From: an uncultured Muribaculaceae bacterium
Lineage (GTDB): Bacteria > Bacteroidota > Bacteroidia > Bacteroidales > Muribaculaceae
Direction: 5' to 3'
Length of the DNA: 64,000 bases
Assembly: GCA_910585275.1 (NCBI GenBank)
Contig: CAJUCW010000018.1
Coordinates: 1-64,000 of the forward strand
Shown here piece by piece: positions 16,946-24,204 of this stretch. Position 1 is the stretch's first letter, and every line of letters begins with the position of its first letter. Below the pieces are notes generated by a model. That model ran no database searches and was not told where the DNA came from. It saw only the letters and a list, made by a program, of their open reading frames with translations. The translations under genes and the position numbers were made by a program.

Positions 16946-18601
16946 TCAGATGTCCTTGTTGTGCTCGAGAAGAAGAGTCATCGAAGGACGGTCGCAGATT
17001 TCGGAAGGACCGAAATACTGGATAGGACCGGGATACTGATAGAGGGTGTTGAGGGCGAGTGTTTCACGCATGGAAGCGAACTTGAGGTAGGGACGTCCGT
17101 TGAGGTTTACGAGAGCCTTCTGGATAACGGGTTTCATCTTACCGTTACGACGCTCCATGTTCATCATCATGGTGATAGGAATACCGCCTGCAATCCATTC
17201 CTCTGATTTCTCGGTAAGGTTGCGCACGGAGCTCATATAGCCGGTAAGACCGGAGTTGATGAGCATAGCTGCGTTGAAACCGAGAGCGTAGGTATAGTCA
17301 GCGTCGAAGTTCGTGGGGTCGGCGCAACGTCCTTCATAGCCGAAGAAGTGGTGCTGGGCGTTGAACTTGCCGGAATACTGACCTTCTGCAGCCATCTCTT
17401 CAAGACGTTTAGCCACCATCTGGCTCAGGAGGCTTTCGGTCTCGATGAGCGAAACCTGCACGTTGCCGTGGCTGTCGCGGTCGAGGCTGAGTTGGAGGGC
17501 GATAGCCTTCGGAAGAGAGTTGTATAGGTCGGCGTTGGCAGGGGAGAGGAATGAATGGATTTTTTCGAGCTTGGCGTTCTCGTCAAGGCCTTCGAGCTCA
17601 GCGGTGTGGTTTGCAAGCACGTCGTTGAGTTCGGCGATAAGGTCTTTCATAGAGGGGATGAACTCGATAAGACCTTCCGGCACGAGCACGGTGCCGAAGT
17701 TCCAGCCGAGTTTAGCGCGCTCGGCGATGACGTAGCAAAGATAGTTGACGATATTGTCAAGAGTCATGCGCTTTGCGAGAACCTCTTCAGAGATGAGGCA
17801 AACGTTAGGCTGAGTCTCAAGGGCGCATTCGAGAGCGATGTGAGAAGCCGAGCGGCCCATGAGTTTGATGAAGTGGTAATATTTCTTTGCGGAGTTGCAG
17901 TCGCGCTGGATGTTACCGATTACTTCGCTATATACCTTGCAAGCAGTGTCAAAACCGAAAGAAGTCTCAATCCATTCGTTCTTGAGGTCTCCGTCGATGG
18001 TTTTGGGCACGCCGATAACCTGAACGTCGGCACCGATATTCTTGTAATATTCCGCAAGAACGGCAGCGTTGGTGTTGGAGTCGTCGCCACCGATGATTAC
18101 GAGTGCTTTGATATTGAGTTCCTTGAGAATCTTAAGACCGGACTCGAACTGCTCGGGGGTCTCAAGTTTGGTACGTCCGGAGCCGATGATGTCGAAACCG
18201 CCGGTGTTGCGGAAATCCTTAAGGTATCCGGCAGTGATTTCCATATACTGGTGGTTGATGAATCCGGCAGGGCCCATGAGGAATCCATAGAGACGGCTTT
18301 CCTTGTTGAGGCTCTTGATGCCATCGAATATGCCGCTGACCACGTTGTGTCCGCCGGGAGCCTGACCACCTGAAAGGATGATACCTACGTTGAATGGTTC
18401 TTCCACACGCTGGGGTTTATCCTCGTTTACGAATTCCACGATAGGCATTCCGTAGGTGTGGGGGAAAAGTTTCTTGATTTCTTCCTGGTCGGCAACCGAC
18501 TGTGTTGCCTCTCCGATTTTCAGCTTCACAGGTCCTTGAAGGGCCTTGGGGAGTTTCGGCTGATATTCAGCCCTTACCCTCTGAAGAGCACTCTTTTTCA
18601 T
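16946..18601 (-). CDS. pfp: Pyrophosphate-fructose-6-phosphate 1-phosphotransferase
   Basis: 551 residues, the length of the long (plant-beta-like) PPi-PFK group. Interconverts fructose-6-phosphate + PPi and fructose-1,6-bisphosphate + Pi in the cytosol. LSGGQAPGGHN (77-86) is the first phosphate loop; G171-G-D-D174 with Asp in the fourth position marks PPi rather than ATP use; PKTIDGDLKN (199-208) carries the Lys and catalytic Asp; MGRSASH binds sugar phosphate. It has its own consensus promoter and a downstream hairpin, hence single-gene. Typical glycolytic enzyme of Bacteroidota. Confidence 0.95.
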   Translation of the reverse strand: MKKSALQRVRAEYQPKLPKALQGPVKLKIGEATQSVADQEEIKKLFPHTYGMPIVEFVNEDKPQRVEEPFNVGIILSGGQAPGGHNVVSGIFDGIKSLNKESRLYGFLMGPAGFINHQYMEITAGYLKDFRNTGGFDIIGSGRTKLETPEQFESGLKILKELNIKALVIIGGDDSNTNAAVLAEYYKNIGADVQVIGVPKTIDGDLKNEWIETSFGFDTACKVYSEVIGNIQRDCNSAKKYYHFIKLMGRSASHIALECALETQPNVCLISEEVLAKRMTLDNIVNYLCYVIAERAKLGWNFGTVLVPEGLIEFIPSMKDLIAELNDVLANHTAELEGLDENAKLEKIHSFLSPANADLYNSLPKAIALQLSLDRDSHGNVQVSLIETESLLSQMVAKRLEEMAAEGQYSGKFNAQHHFFGYEGRCADPTNFDADYTYALGFNAAMLINSGLTGYMSSVRNLTEKSEEWIAGGIPITMMMNMERRNGKMKPVIQKALVNLNGRPYLKFASMRETLALNTLYQYPGPIQYFGPSEICDRPSMTLLLEHNKDI

Positions 18602-18640
18602 TTGTCGTTGTTATATGGATATTTTGTAATTTACGGATTG

Positions 18641-18670
18641 CAAAATTAATCATTTTCCGCGTAAAAACAA
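18641..18670 (-). promoter_or_regulatory. Promoter for pfp
   Basis: On the minus strand TTG (complement of CAA at 18668-18670), 19-bp spacer, TAATTTTG (complement of CAAAATTA at 18641-18648). Leader of about 35 nt to the ATG at 18601. Confidence 0.65.
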
Positions 18671-18733
18671 TGCGTTTTGTCTGTAAAGTGGATAAGGAAA
18701 GATTGTAATCACAATGTTTCTCAACGGATTCGA

Positions 18734-18763
18734 TTGCAAACTCATATTTTTTCATTAATTTTG
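18734..18763 (+). promoter_or_regulatory. Promoter upstream of the ncRNA
   Basis: TTG at 18734-18736, 19-bp spacer, TAATTTTG at 18756-18763. Predicted start near 18769. Together with the terminator at 19055-19097 it delimits a transcript of about 330 nt containing no gene. Confidence 0.6.
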
Positions 18764-18865
18764 CGACAGATCTCCGCGATGCGTGGTGCCTCGGAGGAGG
18801 AATTACACCGGGCATTGGAAGGTTCGTTTTATATACGAAAGGCGTTTACTACGCTTTATTTCTTG

Positions 18866-19097
18866 GCTCTAAGAAACTACCACCTTCAAAGATATGGTCA
18901 AGGATGAGGCAATAGCAGATGCCCCTTGGGTACGTATTATGTACATCCAGCTCATATATCAGATATGTGGGCCGGAGGTATTGCATATACATACTTCGCG
19001 GGGTCATTCTACCATTGCTCGTTCTACTATATCGGGCTGTGGTAGGTCTCTTGGAGCGGAATGAGCTGGTGAAGGATTCCCGCTTTTTCTTTTTTTT
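18866..19097 (+). ncRNA. Candidate structured non-coding RNA (6S-like rod)
   Basis: Long-range helices nest inside each other: 18867-18883 with 19039-19056 (about 16 pairs, one bulge and one mismatch), 18891-18897 with 19027-19033 (7 pairs), 18906-18915 with 19012-19020 (one bulge) and 18917-18925 with 19000-19010. The apex holds three small hairpins (about 18927-18948, 18951-18970 and 18975-18997). An intrinsic terminator follows, fixing the plus strand. Outline and ~190-nt size of the rod resemble 6S RNA; the Bacteroidales-1 candidate family is the other comparison that comes to mind. The branched apex is not classical for 6S. The 5' end is uncertain: the clear promoter would add about 97 nt. 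It could also act as a leader of the downstream BspA-like gene, but the terminator argues for a free RNA. Confidence 0.6.
19055..19097 (+). terminator. Intrinsic terminator of the ncRNA
   Basis: AGCGGAAT (19055-19062) pairs with ATTCCCGCT (19076-19084) with one bulged base, 13-nt loop, followed by T5CT8 (19084-19097). Its 5' arm begins inside the last two bases of the rod's closing helix. Confidence 0.75.
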
Positions 19098-19145
19098 ATT
19101 CGCTATTTTGCCATAAGGAGTCAGTGGCTTGGATGTTTCGATATA

Positions 19146-21389
19146 ATGAACAGACTATTACGAAATCTGATGCTTCATGCTGCTGTGTCGGTGTCGGTGG
19201 CATGCGTTTATGGAGAAGACTTTTCTCAATTCCATGAATTTGCTTATCAGCTTCAGGAAGACGGCACTTATGCCATTTGTGGTGCCTATGTCTTGCCGGA
19301 AGCGTTAGACAACCCGGATTACAATCCGGATGCGGGTATCACTTCAATGACTATTCCGGCTAAGAAAAACGGCATTGCGGTCACGGCTATACGTAATTCC
19401 GATGAAGGATATTTAGGGAGTCATTTTCTGAGTACATTAACATGGAACCTTCGATCTCTGATTATTGAGGACTCTCCCTTGGAACTGCGAATAGATTATG
19501 AGTGCATGCCGTGTAGTCCTTGTTACAATAAGGTATATTTGGGAAGGAATATTTCAGATAAGGATGGCCTTGGATCTTTAGGAACCTTCACTGAAGGGGG
19601 AAATGTCATAATAGGAGATATGGTAACGGCTGTCAATGGTTGGCTTTTTTGGAATGATGAAGGTAAAACCGGATTATCGTCCGTGGTATTCGGGAAAAAT
19701 GTGGAAAGAATCGGTCATGACGCATTCGCCGGGTGCTCAGCGTTAAAAAATATAAGTTTCCCAAAAAGTCTAAAAGTGATTGAGGAAGGTGCTTTTAACC
19801 GTTGTGGCATAACATATCTCTCAATCCCTGCTAATATTATGGAAATTGAACCGAGAGCTTTTTCAAGTTGCACAGCCTTGAAGGAGGTTTCCTTTGAAGA
19901 TTCTGATGTGCCTCTTGTTTTGTATGATGGTCAGTACTCCTTTGGCGGATCAGTGAACTGTTCGATATTTTACAATTGCGAATCATTAGATTCCCTTTAT
20001 ATCGGACGAAATTTAATGGGAACCAATATGGTGCTTGATAAAGGTAAGGAACTTACAGGTCCTCCTTCTTATGAATATTCTCCGTTTTTTAACTCTCTTT
20101 ATCCATATCTGAAAAGTGTGGTATTTGGTGATAAGGTCACGCAACTCTCAAAGTCCATGTTTGAGAGTTTTACGGTGCTTGAGAAAGTGGAATTCGGTAA
20201 AGGAGTAAAGGAAATCCCGCCGCGTGCTTTTTTAGGATGCGTCTCATTGCCTGAAATTATAATACCTGATTGGATTACGTCAATCGGTGCAGAAGCTTAC
20301 TATATGTGTACAGGGGTAAAATCAATTTCAATCGGGCAGTCAATAAGAACCATTCCGTCGTATTGTTTCTCCGAGTGTTCGATAGAATCTTTATCGATAC
20401 CGGGAACGGTGGAATATGTTGAAGACCATGCTTTCAGTTCGTGCTCGTCACTGAAAGAAGTGAGGATTGAAGAATCAAGCTCAACTCTTTATCTGAACTG
20501 GGATGGCGGATGGATTGGAAATTATTGGACAGGAAGTGCGGCGGGCAATATCTTCCAGGAAGACCCGATAACAGATATATGGGTGGGAAGAAACTGTGAG
20601 TTGTATTCCTATGCCGACACCGATCCGGAATCTACTTCCCATTATGGCACATTTTCTGAAATACCGACAATTACGAATATCGCATTCGGAGACAATGTAA
20701 CGATTATAGGAGACAAATATGACTGTAGGAATCTTGCTTCACTTAAATTCGGCTCAAGAGTAGAAGAAATCAGGGATGAAGCATTTTACGACATTCCATT
20801 AGCGGAAATAGAATTTCCTGATTCTTTAAAGAAAATAGGAGACAACGTATTTGTAGAATGTGATAATATCAAGAGTTTGAAGTTTGGGAATTCGTTAGAA
20901 GATATTGGGGGACAGTCGTTTAGTGATTGTGATTCTCTTGAAGAAATAACGCTTCCGAAATCGCTTAAAAGAATAGGTGCATACGCTTTTGGCTGGTGTG
21001 ATAATATCCGTTTTGTTATGTCACATGCTATCGAGCCACCTGTTTTCTATGAAAAATGGAGTTCTTTCGGAGGGTTTTCGGATATCGTTTTCGAGACCGC
21101 ACTCCTTACGGTGCCGGTAGGGTCGGAGAGTGCCTATGAGAATGCTGCTGTATGGAAAGAATTCAAGAACAGGCAATCGGGAGTGAATGAGGTGATTGAA
21201 GGAGAGATTTCGATATCTGTAGAGGGGTTGGACATCGTATTTTCCAACACTGACGATGTGAATGTCGGGGTTTATACTCTCGATGGAAAGACTGTATATT
21301 CTGGCAATGCATCCCGGATTCGTGTGCCCGGCCATGGCCTATATATAGTGAAAGCCGCGGGGAAGATATATAAGGTGAATGTCTTTTAA
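19146..21389 (+). CDS. BspA-like leucine-rich-repeat surface protein
   Basis: 747 residues. Signal peptide 1-24. About residues 60-665 are LRR_5/BspA-type repeats, each roughly 23 residues with the pattern IGxxAFxxCxxLxxIxxPxSLxxI; examples are near 195, 375, 425, 565, 610. The last ~65 residues (VEGLDIVFSNTDD, VGVYTLDGK, Y, GLYIVKAAGKIYKVNVF) look like a type-IX-secretion sorting domain. Such proteins are exported and often surface-attached, binding host or bacterial partners; target unknown. No close promoter is clear: TATTTTG occurs at 19104-19110 without a good -33, and the ncRNA terminator lies 49 bp upstream of the ATG. Confidence 0.9.
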   Translation: MNRLLRNLMLHAAVSVSVACVYGEDFSQFHEFAYQLQEDGTYAICGAYVLPEALDNPDYNPDAGITSMTIPAKKNGIAVTAIRNSDEGYLGSHFLSTLTWNLRSLIIEDSPLELRIDYECMPCSPCYNKVYLGRNISDKDGLGSLGTFTEGGNVIIGDMVTAVNGWLFWNDEGKTGLSSVVFGKNVERIGHDAFAGCSALKNISFPKSLKVIEEGAFNRCGITYLSIPANIMEIEPRAFSSCTALKEVSFEDSDVPLVLYDGQYSFGGSVNCSIFYNCESLDSLYIGRNLMGTNMVLDKGKELTGPPSYEYSPFFNSLYPYLKSVVFGDKVTQLSKSMFESFTVLEKVEFGKGVKEIPPRAFLGCVSLPEIIIPDWITSIGAEAYYMCTGVKSISIGQSIRTIPSYCFSECSIESLSIPGTVEYVEDHAFSSCSSLKEVRIEESSSTLYLNWDGGWIGNYWTGSAAGNIFQEDPITDIWVGRNCELYSYADTDPESTSHYGTFSEIPTITNIAFGDNVTIIGDKYDCRNLASLKFGSRVEEIRDEAFYDIPLAEIEFPDSLKKIGDNVFVECDNIKSLKFGNSLEDIGGQSFSDCDSLEEITLPKSLKRIGAYAFGWCDNIRFVMSHAIEPPVFYEKWSSFGGFSDIVFETALLTVPVGSESAYENAAVWKEFKNRQSGVNEVIEGEISISVEGLDIVFSNTDDVNVGVYTLDGKTVYSGNASRIRVPGHGLYIVKAAGKIYKVNVF

Positions 21390-21571
21390 CGTTTTGTACG
21401 GTGCTTGGGCTCGCAAGGATTATATAAATATGATTCATCATATTTTATATAATGCGCTCTCCCTGACGGAAATACTGATATATCCCTGTCTAACGTCGTT
21501 TTCTCCAACAAAATTATTGCAAAAATAATCTTCACCGGTTTCAGCCAATGTTTATTTCGCCACTGTCCCGC

Positions 21572-21607
21572 TTGTCCCACTGTCCCATGTCCCGGACAGT
21601 GGGACAA
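21572..21607. repeat. 14-bp perfect inverted repeat
   Basis: TTGTCCCACTGTCC (21572-21585), 8-bp loop, GGACAGTGGGACAA (21594-21607). An extra direct copy CACTGTCCCGC lies just left (21561-21571). No T-run follows, so it is not a normal terminator; a protein-binding or recombination site is possible. Confidence 0.8.
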
Positions 21608-21744
21608 TCTTCCCTCTCTCTATCTTTGAGAGCCGGGCTCCAATAGCGAATTTGAATTGTGTAAGCGCCTCGGCGCGCAAGTCATAATCCCTCTTCCCGA
21701 TTCAGTTAAATATTTTAACAAATTCTGGACCACCTTGTATTTTC

Positions 21745-21807
21745 TTTTGGACCATTTGTTATAATTATATGATAATTAATAAATTAGATTTATTATTAGG
21801 TCCAAAA
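21745..21807. repeat. 9-bp inverted repeat flanking an A+T-rich segment
   Basis: TTTTGGACC (21745-21753) and GGTCCAAAA (21799-21807), 45 bp apart; another GGACCA lies at 21727-21732. The segment between is almost all A/T. Confidence 0.65.
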
Positions 21808-21882
21808 AACAAAAAGTTTTAAAAGTCGGGGCAAGAATAAATGCAGAATCTGAATTGGATTGTGTCAGCGAGTAATGGAAAA

Positions 21883-21906
21883 GGGAATGCGCAGAGGCGC
21901 ATCCCC
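21883..21906 (-). terminator. Probable terminator after mdh
   Basis: 10-bp stem (GGGAATGCGC at 21883-21892 with GCGCATCCCC at 21897-21906, one G-T pair), 4-nt loop, 45 bp past the mdh stop. On the minus strand it is followed by only TTTT, so efficiency may be modest. Confidence 0.55.
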
Positions 21907-21951
21907 TTTGAATGGATTGATTTTTTGTGAGAGCAAATTGCTTTTGCGGGA

Positions 21952-22881
21952 TTAGCAGGGAAGGGCGGCGTTGGTTTTGCGCACGGCCTCGGCGCTCTTC
22001 TTGAAGAGGGCTTTCTCTTCATCGTTGAGTTCGAGTTCAACGATTTTCTCAATGCCGTTTCTGCCAAGCACGCAGGGCACGCCTATGCAGATGTCGCTCT
22101 CACCATACTCGCCTTCGAGAAGTGCGGAGCAGGGGATGATGGCTTTCTGGTTGTGGATGATAGCCTTTACGAGCTCAGCTGCCGCTGCGCCGGGAGCATA
22201 CCATGCCGATGTGCCAAGGAGCTTCGTGAGAGTAGCGCCGCCTACCATTGTGTCTGCAGCCACCTTGTCGAGCGTTTCTGCGGAGATAAAGTTTGAAACA
22301 GGCACGCCGCGGAGTGTGGCGAAACGCTTCATGGGAATCATGGTGGTGTCGCCATGTCCGCCGATTACGAAGCCTTCAACCTCGTTGGGATTTGCTTCGA
22401 GGGCCTGGCTGAGATAGTATTTGAAACGGCTGCTGTCGAGCGCACCGCCCATGCCGATGATGCGGTTTTTGGGAAGACCGGATACCTTGTGGATGAGGTA
22501 GGTCATGGTGTCCATGGGGTTGGAAACGCAGATGATAACGGCGTTGGGGCTGTGGGCAAGCACGCTTTCGGTTACCTGCTTCACGATGCCGGCGTTGACT
22601 CCGATGAGTTCTTCGCGGGTCATGCCGGGCTTGCGGGGAATACCGGATGTGATGACAACGACATCGCTGTCTTTTGTTGCCTCATAGTCGTTGGTTACGC
22701 CTTTGATGCATGTGTTCATGTCGAGAAGGTTGGCGGTCTGCATCATGTCCATGGCTTTCCCTTCGGAAACGCCTTCCTTGATGTCGATAAGAACTACTTC
22801 GTCGGCCACTTCGCGGAGTGCGATCACGTTTGCTGCTGTAGCGCCGACATTACCGGCGCCTACGACTGTTACTTTAGACAT
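21952..22881 (-). CDS. mdh: Malate dehydrogenase (NAD)
   Basis: 309 residues, LDH-like MDH type. GAGNVGAT (8-15) is the NAD Rossmann loop, D33 the adenosine-ribose Asp. R83 and R89 in GIPRKPGMTRE select malate/oxaloacetate (an Arg at 83 rather than the Gln of lactate dehydrogenase). N121 in SNPMD and catalytic H176 in GGHGDTTM are present. In anaerobic Bacteroidota it runs oxaloacetate to malate on the fumarate/succinate branch. The leader is about 165 nt and contains palindromic-repeat copies. Confidence 0.96.
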   Translation of the reverse strand: MSKVTVVGAGNVGATAANVIALREVADEVVLIDIKEGVSEGKAMDMMQTANLLDMNTCIKGVTNDYEATKDSDVVVITSGIPRKPGMTREELIGVNAGIVKQVTESVLAHSPNAVIICVSNPMDTMTYLIHKVSGLPKNRIIGMGGALDSSRFKYYLSQALEANPNEVEGFVIGGHGDTTMIPMKRFATLRGVPVSNFISAETLDKVAADTMVGGATLTKLLGTSAWYAPGAAAAELVKAIIHNQKAIIPCSALLEGEYGESDICIGVPCVLGRNGIEKIVELELNDEEKALFKKSAEAVRKTNAALPC

Positions 22882-22997
22882 AGCTGTTATTGTTTTTTGG
22901 GTTATTTGGTTCGTTAGTTAGTTTTAAGCGTTTAGATGCGGTGTCAAAACAAAGATGCCGGAGAGGCGAGTGGCATGCAGGATGACACCAATTTTAA

Positions 22998-23042
22998 ACA
23001 AGCCGGAAGCATGTCCCGATATATCGGAGGCATATCCCTGCA
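22998..23042. repeat. Dispersed palindromic repeat, two degenerate half copies
   Basis: ACAAGCCGGAAGCATGTCCC (22998-23017) and ATCGGAGGCATATCCCTGCA (23023-23042) are adjacent direct copies of the right arm seen at 16280-16303, each with several changes. A further related string GATGCCGGAGAGGCG lies at 22955-22969. All lie in the mdh leader. Confidence 0.65.
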
Positions 23043-23052
23043 TACTATGATG

Positions 23053-23084
23053 CAAAATTACGGAAAAATTTCCATAATTGCAAA
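23053..23084 (-). promoter_or_regulatory. Promoter for mdh
   Basis: Minus strand TTTG (complement of CAAA at 23081-23084), 20-bp spacer, TAATTTTG (complement of CAAAATTA at 23053-23060). Full consensus; start near 23047. Confidence 0.7.
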
Positions 23085-23166
23085 ATGATTCCCTTAATAA
23101 AAACATAAAAATCTATTCCGATATCACTTAAGGAACATGCTCTTATTAGAGAACGCGCTCTTAAAT

Positions 23167-23769
23167 TCATTCCAATACTCCCTTCCCTTCACGTGTGATG
23201 ACGGGTTCACTGCCGGTGCAGTCAACGATTGTGGAAGGCTCCATGTCGCCGTCGGCCCCTTCGATAAAGAAATCCACTTTGTCGTGATATGCTTCGGCTA
23301 TGAGCTCAGGATTTATGGCATAGTCGGAATCGGAATATTCAATCGATGAGGAGAGTATGGGATGTCCGAGACGCTCCACGATGTCGCGGCATATTTTGCT
23401 GTCGGGAATCCTGATTCCAACCACTTTCCTGCCCTTGAAAGCTTTAGGCAGAGTCGAAGCGGATTTGAAGAGAAATGTGAAAGGGCCCGGAGTATTGTCG
23501 CGCAGAAGGCGGAAGGTATAATTGTCGAAGCGGGCATATTCCGCCGCCATTGAAATGTCGGAACAAATGATTGAGAGATTGGTTTTTTCGGGATTTATGC
23601 CTTTCAGACGGCAAATCCTGTCGATGGCCTTTGTGTTGAGGGCATCGCAGGCGATGGCATAGAGTGTGTCGGTGGGGAGAATCATTGTCTGTCCCGCCTC
23701 AAGGTCGCGACATATCTCGGTCAGTTGACGTTCGGAGGCTTCATCGCCCCATATTTTCATTATTTTCAT
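23167..23769 (-). CDS. Sua5/YciO/YrdC family protein (threonylcarbamoyl-AMP synthase-like)
   Basis: 200 residues, single YrdC domain, no C-terminal Sua5 extension. KxR-type ATP/bicarbonate pocket residues are represented by LPTDTLYAIACDAL near 32-45 and RLKGINPEKTNLSIIC, GPFTFLFKS and the GIRIPDS, SSS loops. YrdC/Sua5 makes threonylcarbamoyl-AMP for the t6A37 tRNA modification; YciO paralogues have a weaker or different activity, and the motif K-G-x-x-P-x-K-T-N-L-S agrees with the YciO side. An in-frame ATG three codons later (23760) is a possible start. About 285 bp separates it from mdh upstream. Confidence 0.85.
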   Translation of the reverse strand: MKIMKIWGDEASERQLTEICRDLEAGQTMILPTDTLYAIACDALNTKAIDRICRLKGINPEKTNLSIICSDISMAAEYARFDNYTFRLLRDNTPGPFTFLFKSASTLPKAFKGRKVVGIRIPDSKICRDIVERLGHPILSSSIEYSDSDYAINPELIAEAYHDKVDFFIEGADGDMEPSTIVDCTGSEPVITREGKGVLE

Positions 23770-23984
23770 TGCATTAAAATTTTTCAGGTATTGAAGTCGT
23801 TTAAACTTTTTTACGGAGATTGATTTTCTTATGGCTTTTTATGTTAAAAAGACCTCTTTCCCAATCTTCCGCCATCTTTTCGGTCGCTTTTGAACCTTTC
23901 ATCGGTCGTTTAGCCCGCTAAACTCCCTCTTCAAGTTTCAAAATCGTCTCGAAAATCTGACGAAATCTTGAAAAAGAAACAAGT

Positions 23985-24188
23985 TTAAACAACTTCATTG
24001 CATTCTTTCCCCTTTTCGGTTTTCTTGTTCTTCGAGGCGCATGAACCCGCGAGAGCGCATCCGCAGCAGGATTTCATATTGCCCCGTTTGCGCAATCCGA
24101 CAAGTTTCCATATAATCCACACGACGGCACCGAGAAGCACGAGCCCCACGATGCAGTATTGTATAATAAGGTTTGCCGTCAGTTCCAT
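23985..24188 (-). CDS. FeoB-associated-type Cys-rich membrane peptide
   Basis: 67 residues: one N-terminal transmembrane helix (about 7-29), then a basic segment and a Cys cluster CCGCALAGSC followed by a Lys-rich tail. This is the shape of the FeoB-associated Cys-rich membrane proteins normally encoded beside feoB. No feoAB is in the window; the peptide instead follows topB by 16 bp on the same strand. A role in ferrous-iron transport is therefore inferred from the family only. Confidence 0.75.
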   Translation of the reverse strand: MELTANLIIQYCIVGLVLLGAVVWIIWKLVGLRKRGNMKSCCGCALAGSCASKNKKTEKGKECNEVV

Positions 24189-24204
24189 TGTTTAAACTAT
24201 TGTT

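Larger units (their letters stand above)
18602..19145. other. Intergenic region holding two divergent promoters and a structured ncRNA
   Basis: 544 bp with no credible coding sequence. From left: minus-strand pfp promoter (18641-18670), plus-strand promoter (18734-18763), a stretch with three small hairpins (CTCCG/CGGAG at 18772-18796, TTCGT/ACGAA at 18823-18838, a GCGT/ACGC stem at 18842-18854), the ncRNA fold (18866-19057) and a terminator (19055-19097). Confidence 0.75.
21390..21951. other. Intergenic region with inverted repeats, no gene
   Basis: 562 bp between the BspA-like gene and mdh (converging). It contains two inverted repeats (21572-21607; 21745-21807), A+T-rich sequence from 21700 to 21835 and the mdh terminator. 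The short open frames crossing it have no recognisable composition or start context. Confidence 0.7.

Noticed and set aside
17555..18373. 272-codon plus-strand open frame opposite pfp
   Set aside because: Antisense shadow; pfp motifs are intact.
18866..19057. tmRNA, RNase P RNA or SRP RNA
   Set aside because: None of their conserved strings (GGGG..CCCC acceptor with tag frame, RNase P core motifs, SRP GGAA tetraloop domain) is seen.
21386..21607. 73-codon open frame in the BspA-mdh gap
   Set aside because: Crosses the 14-bp inverted repeat and has no family resemblance.
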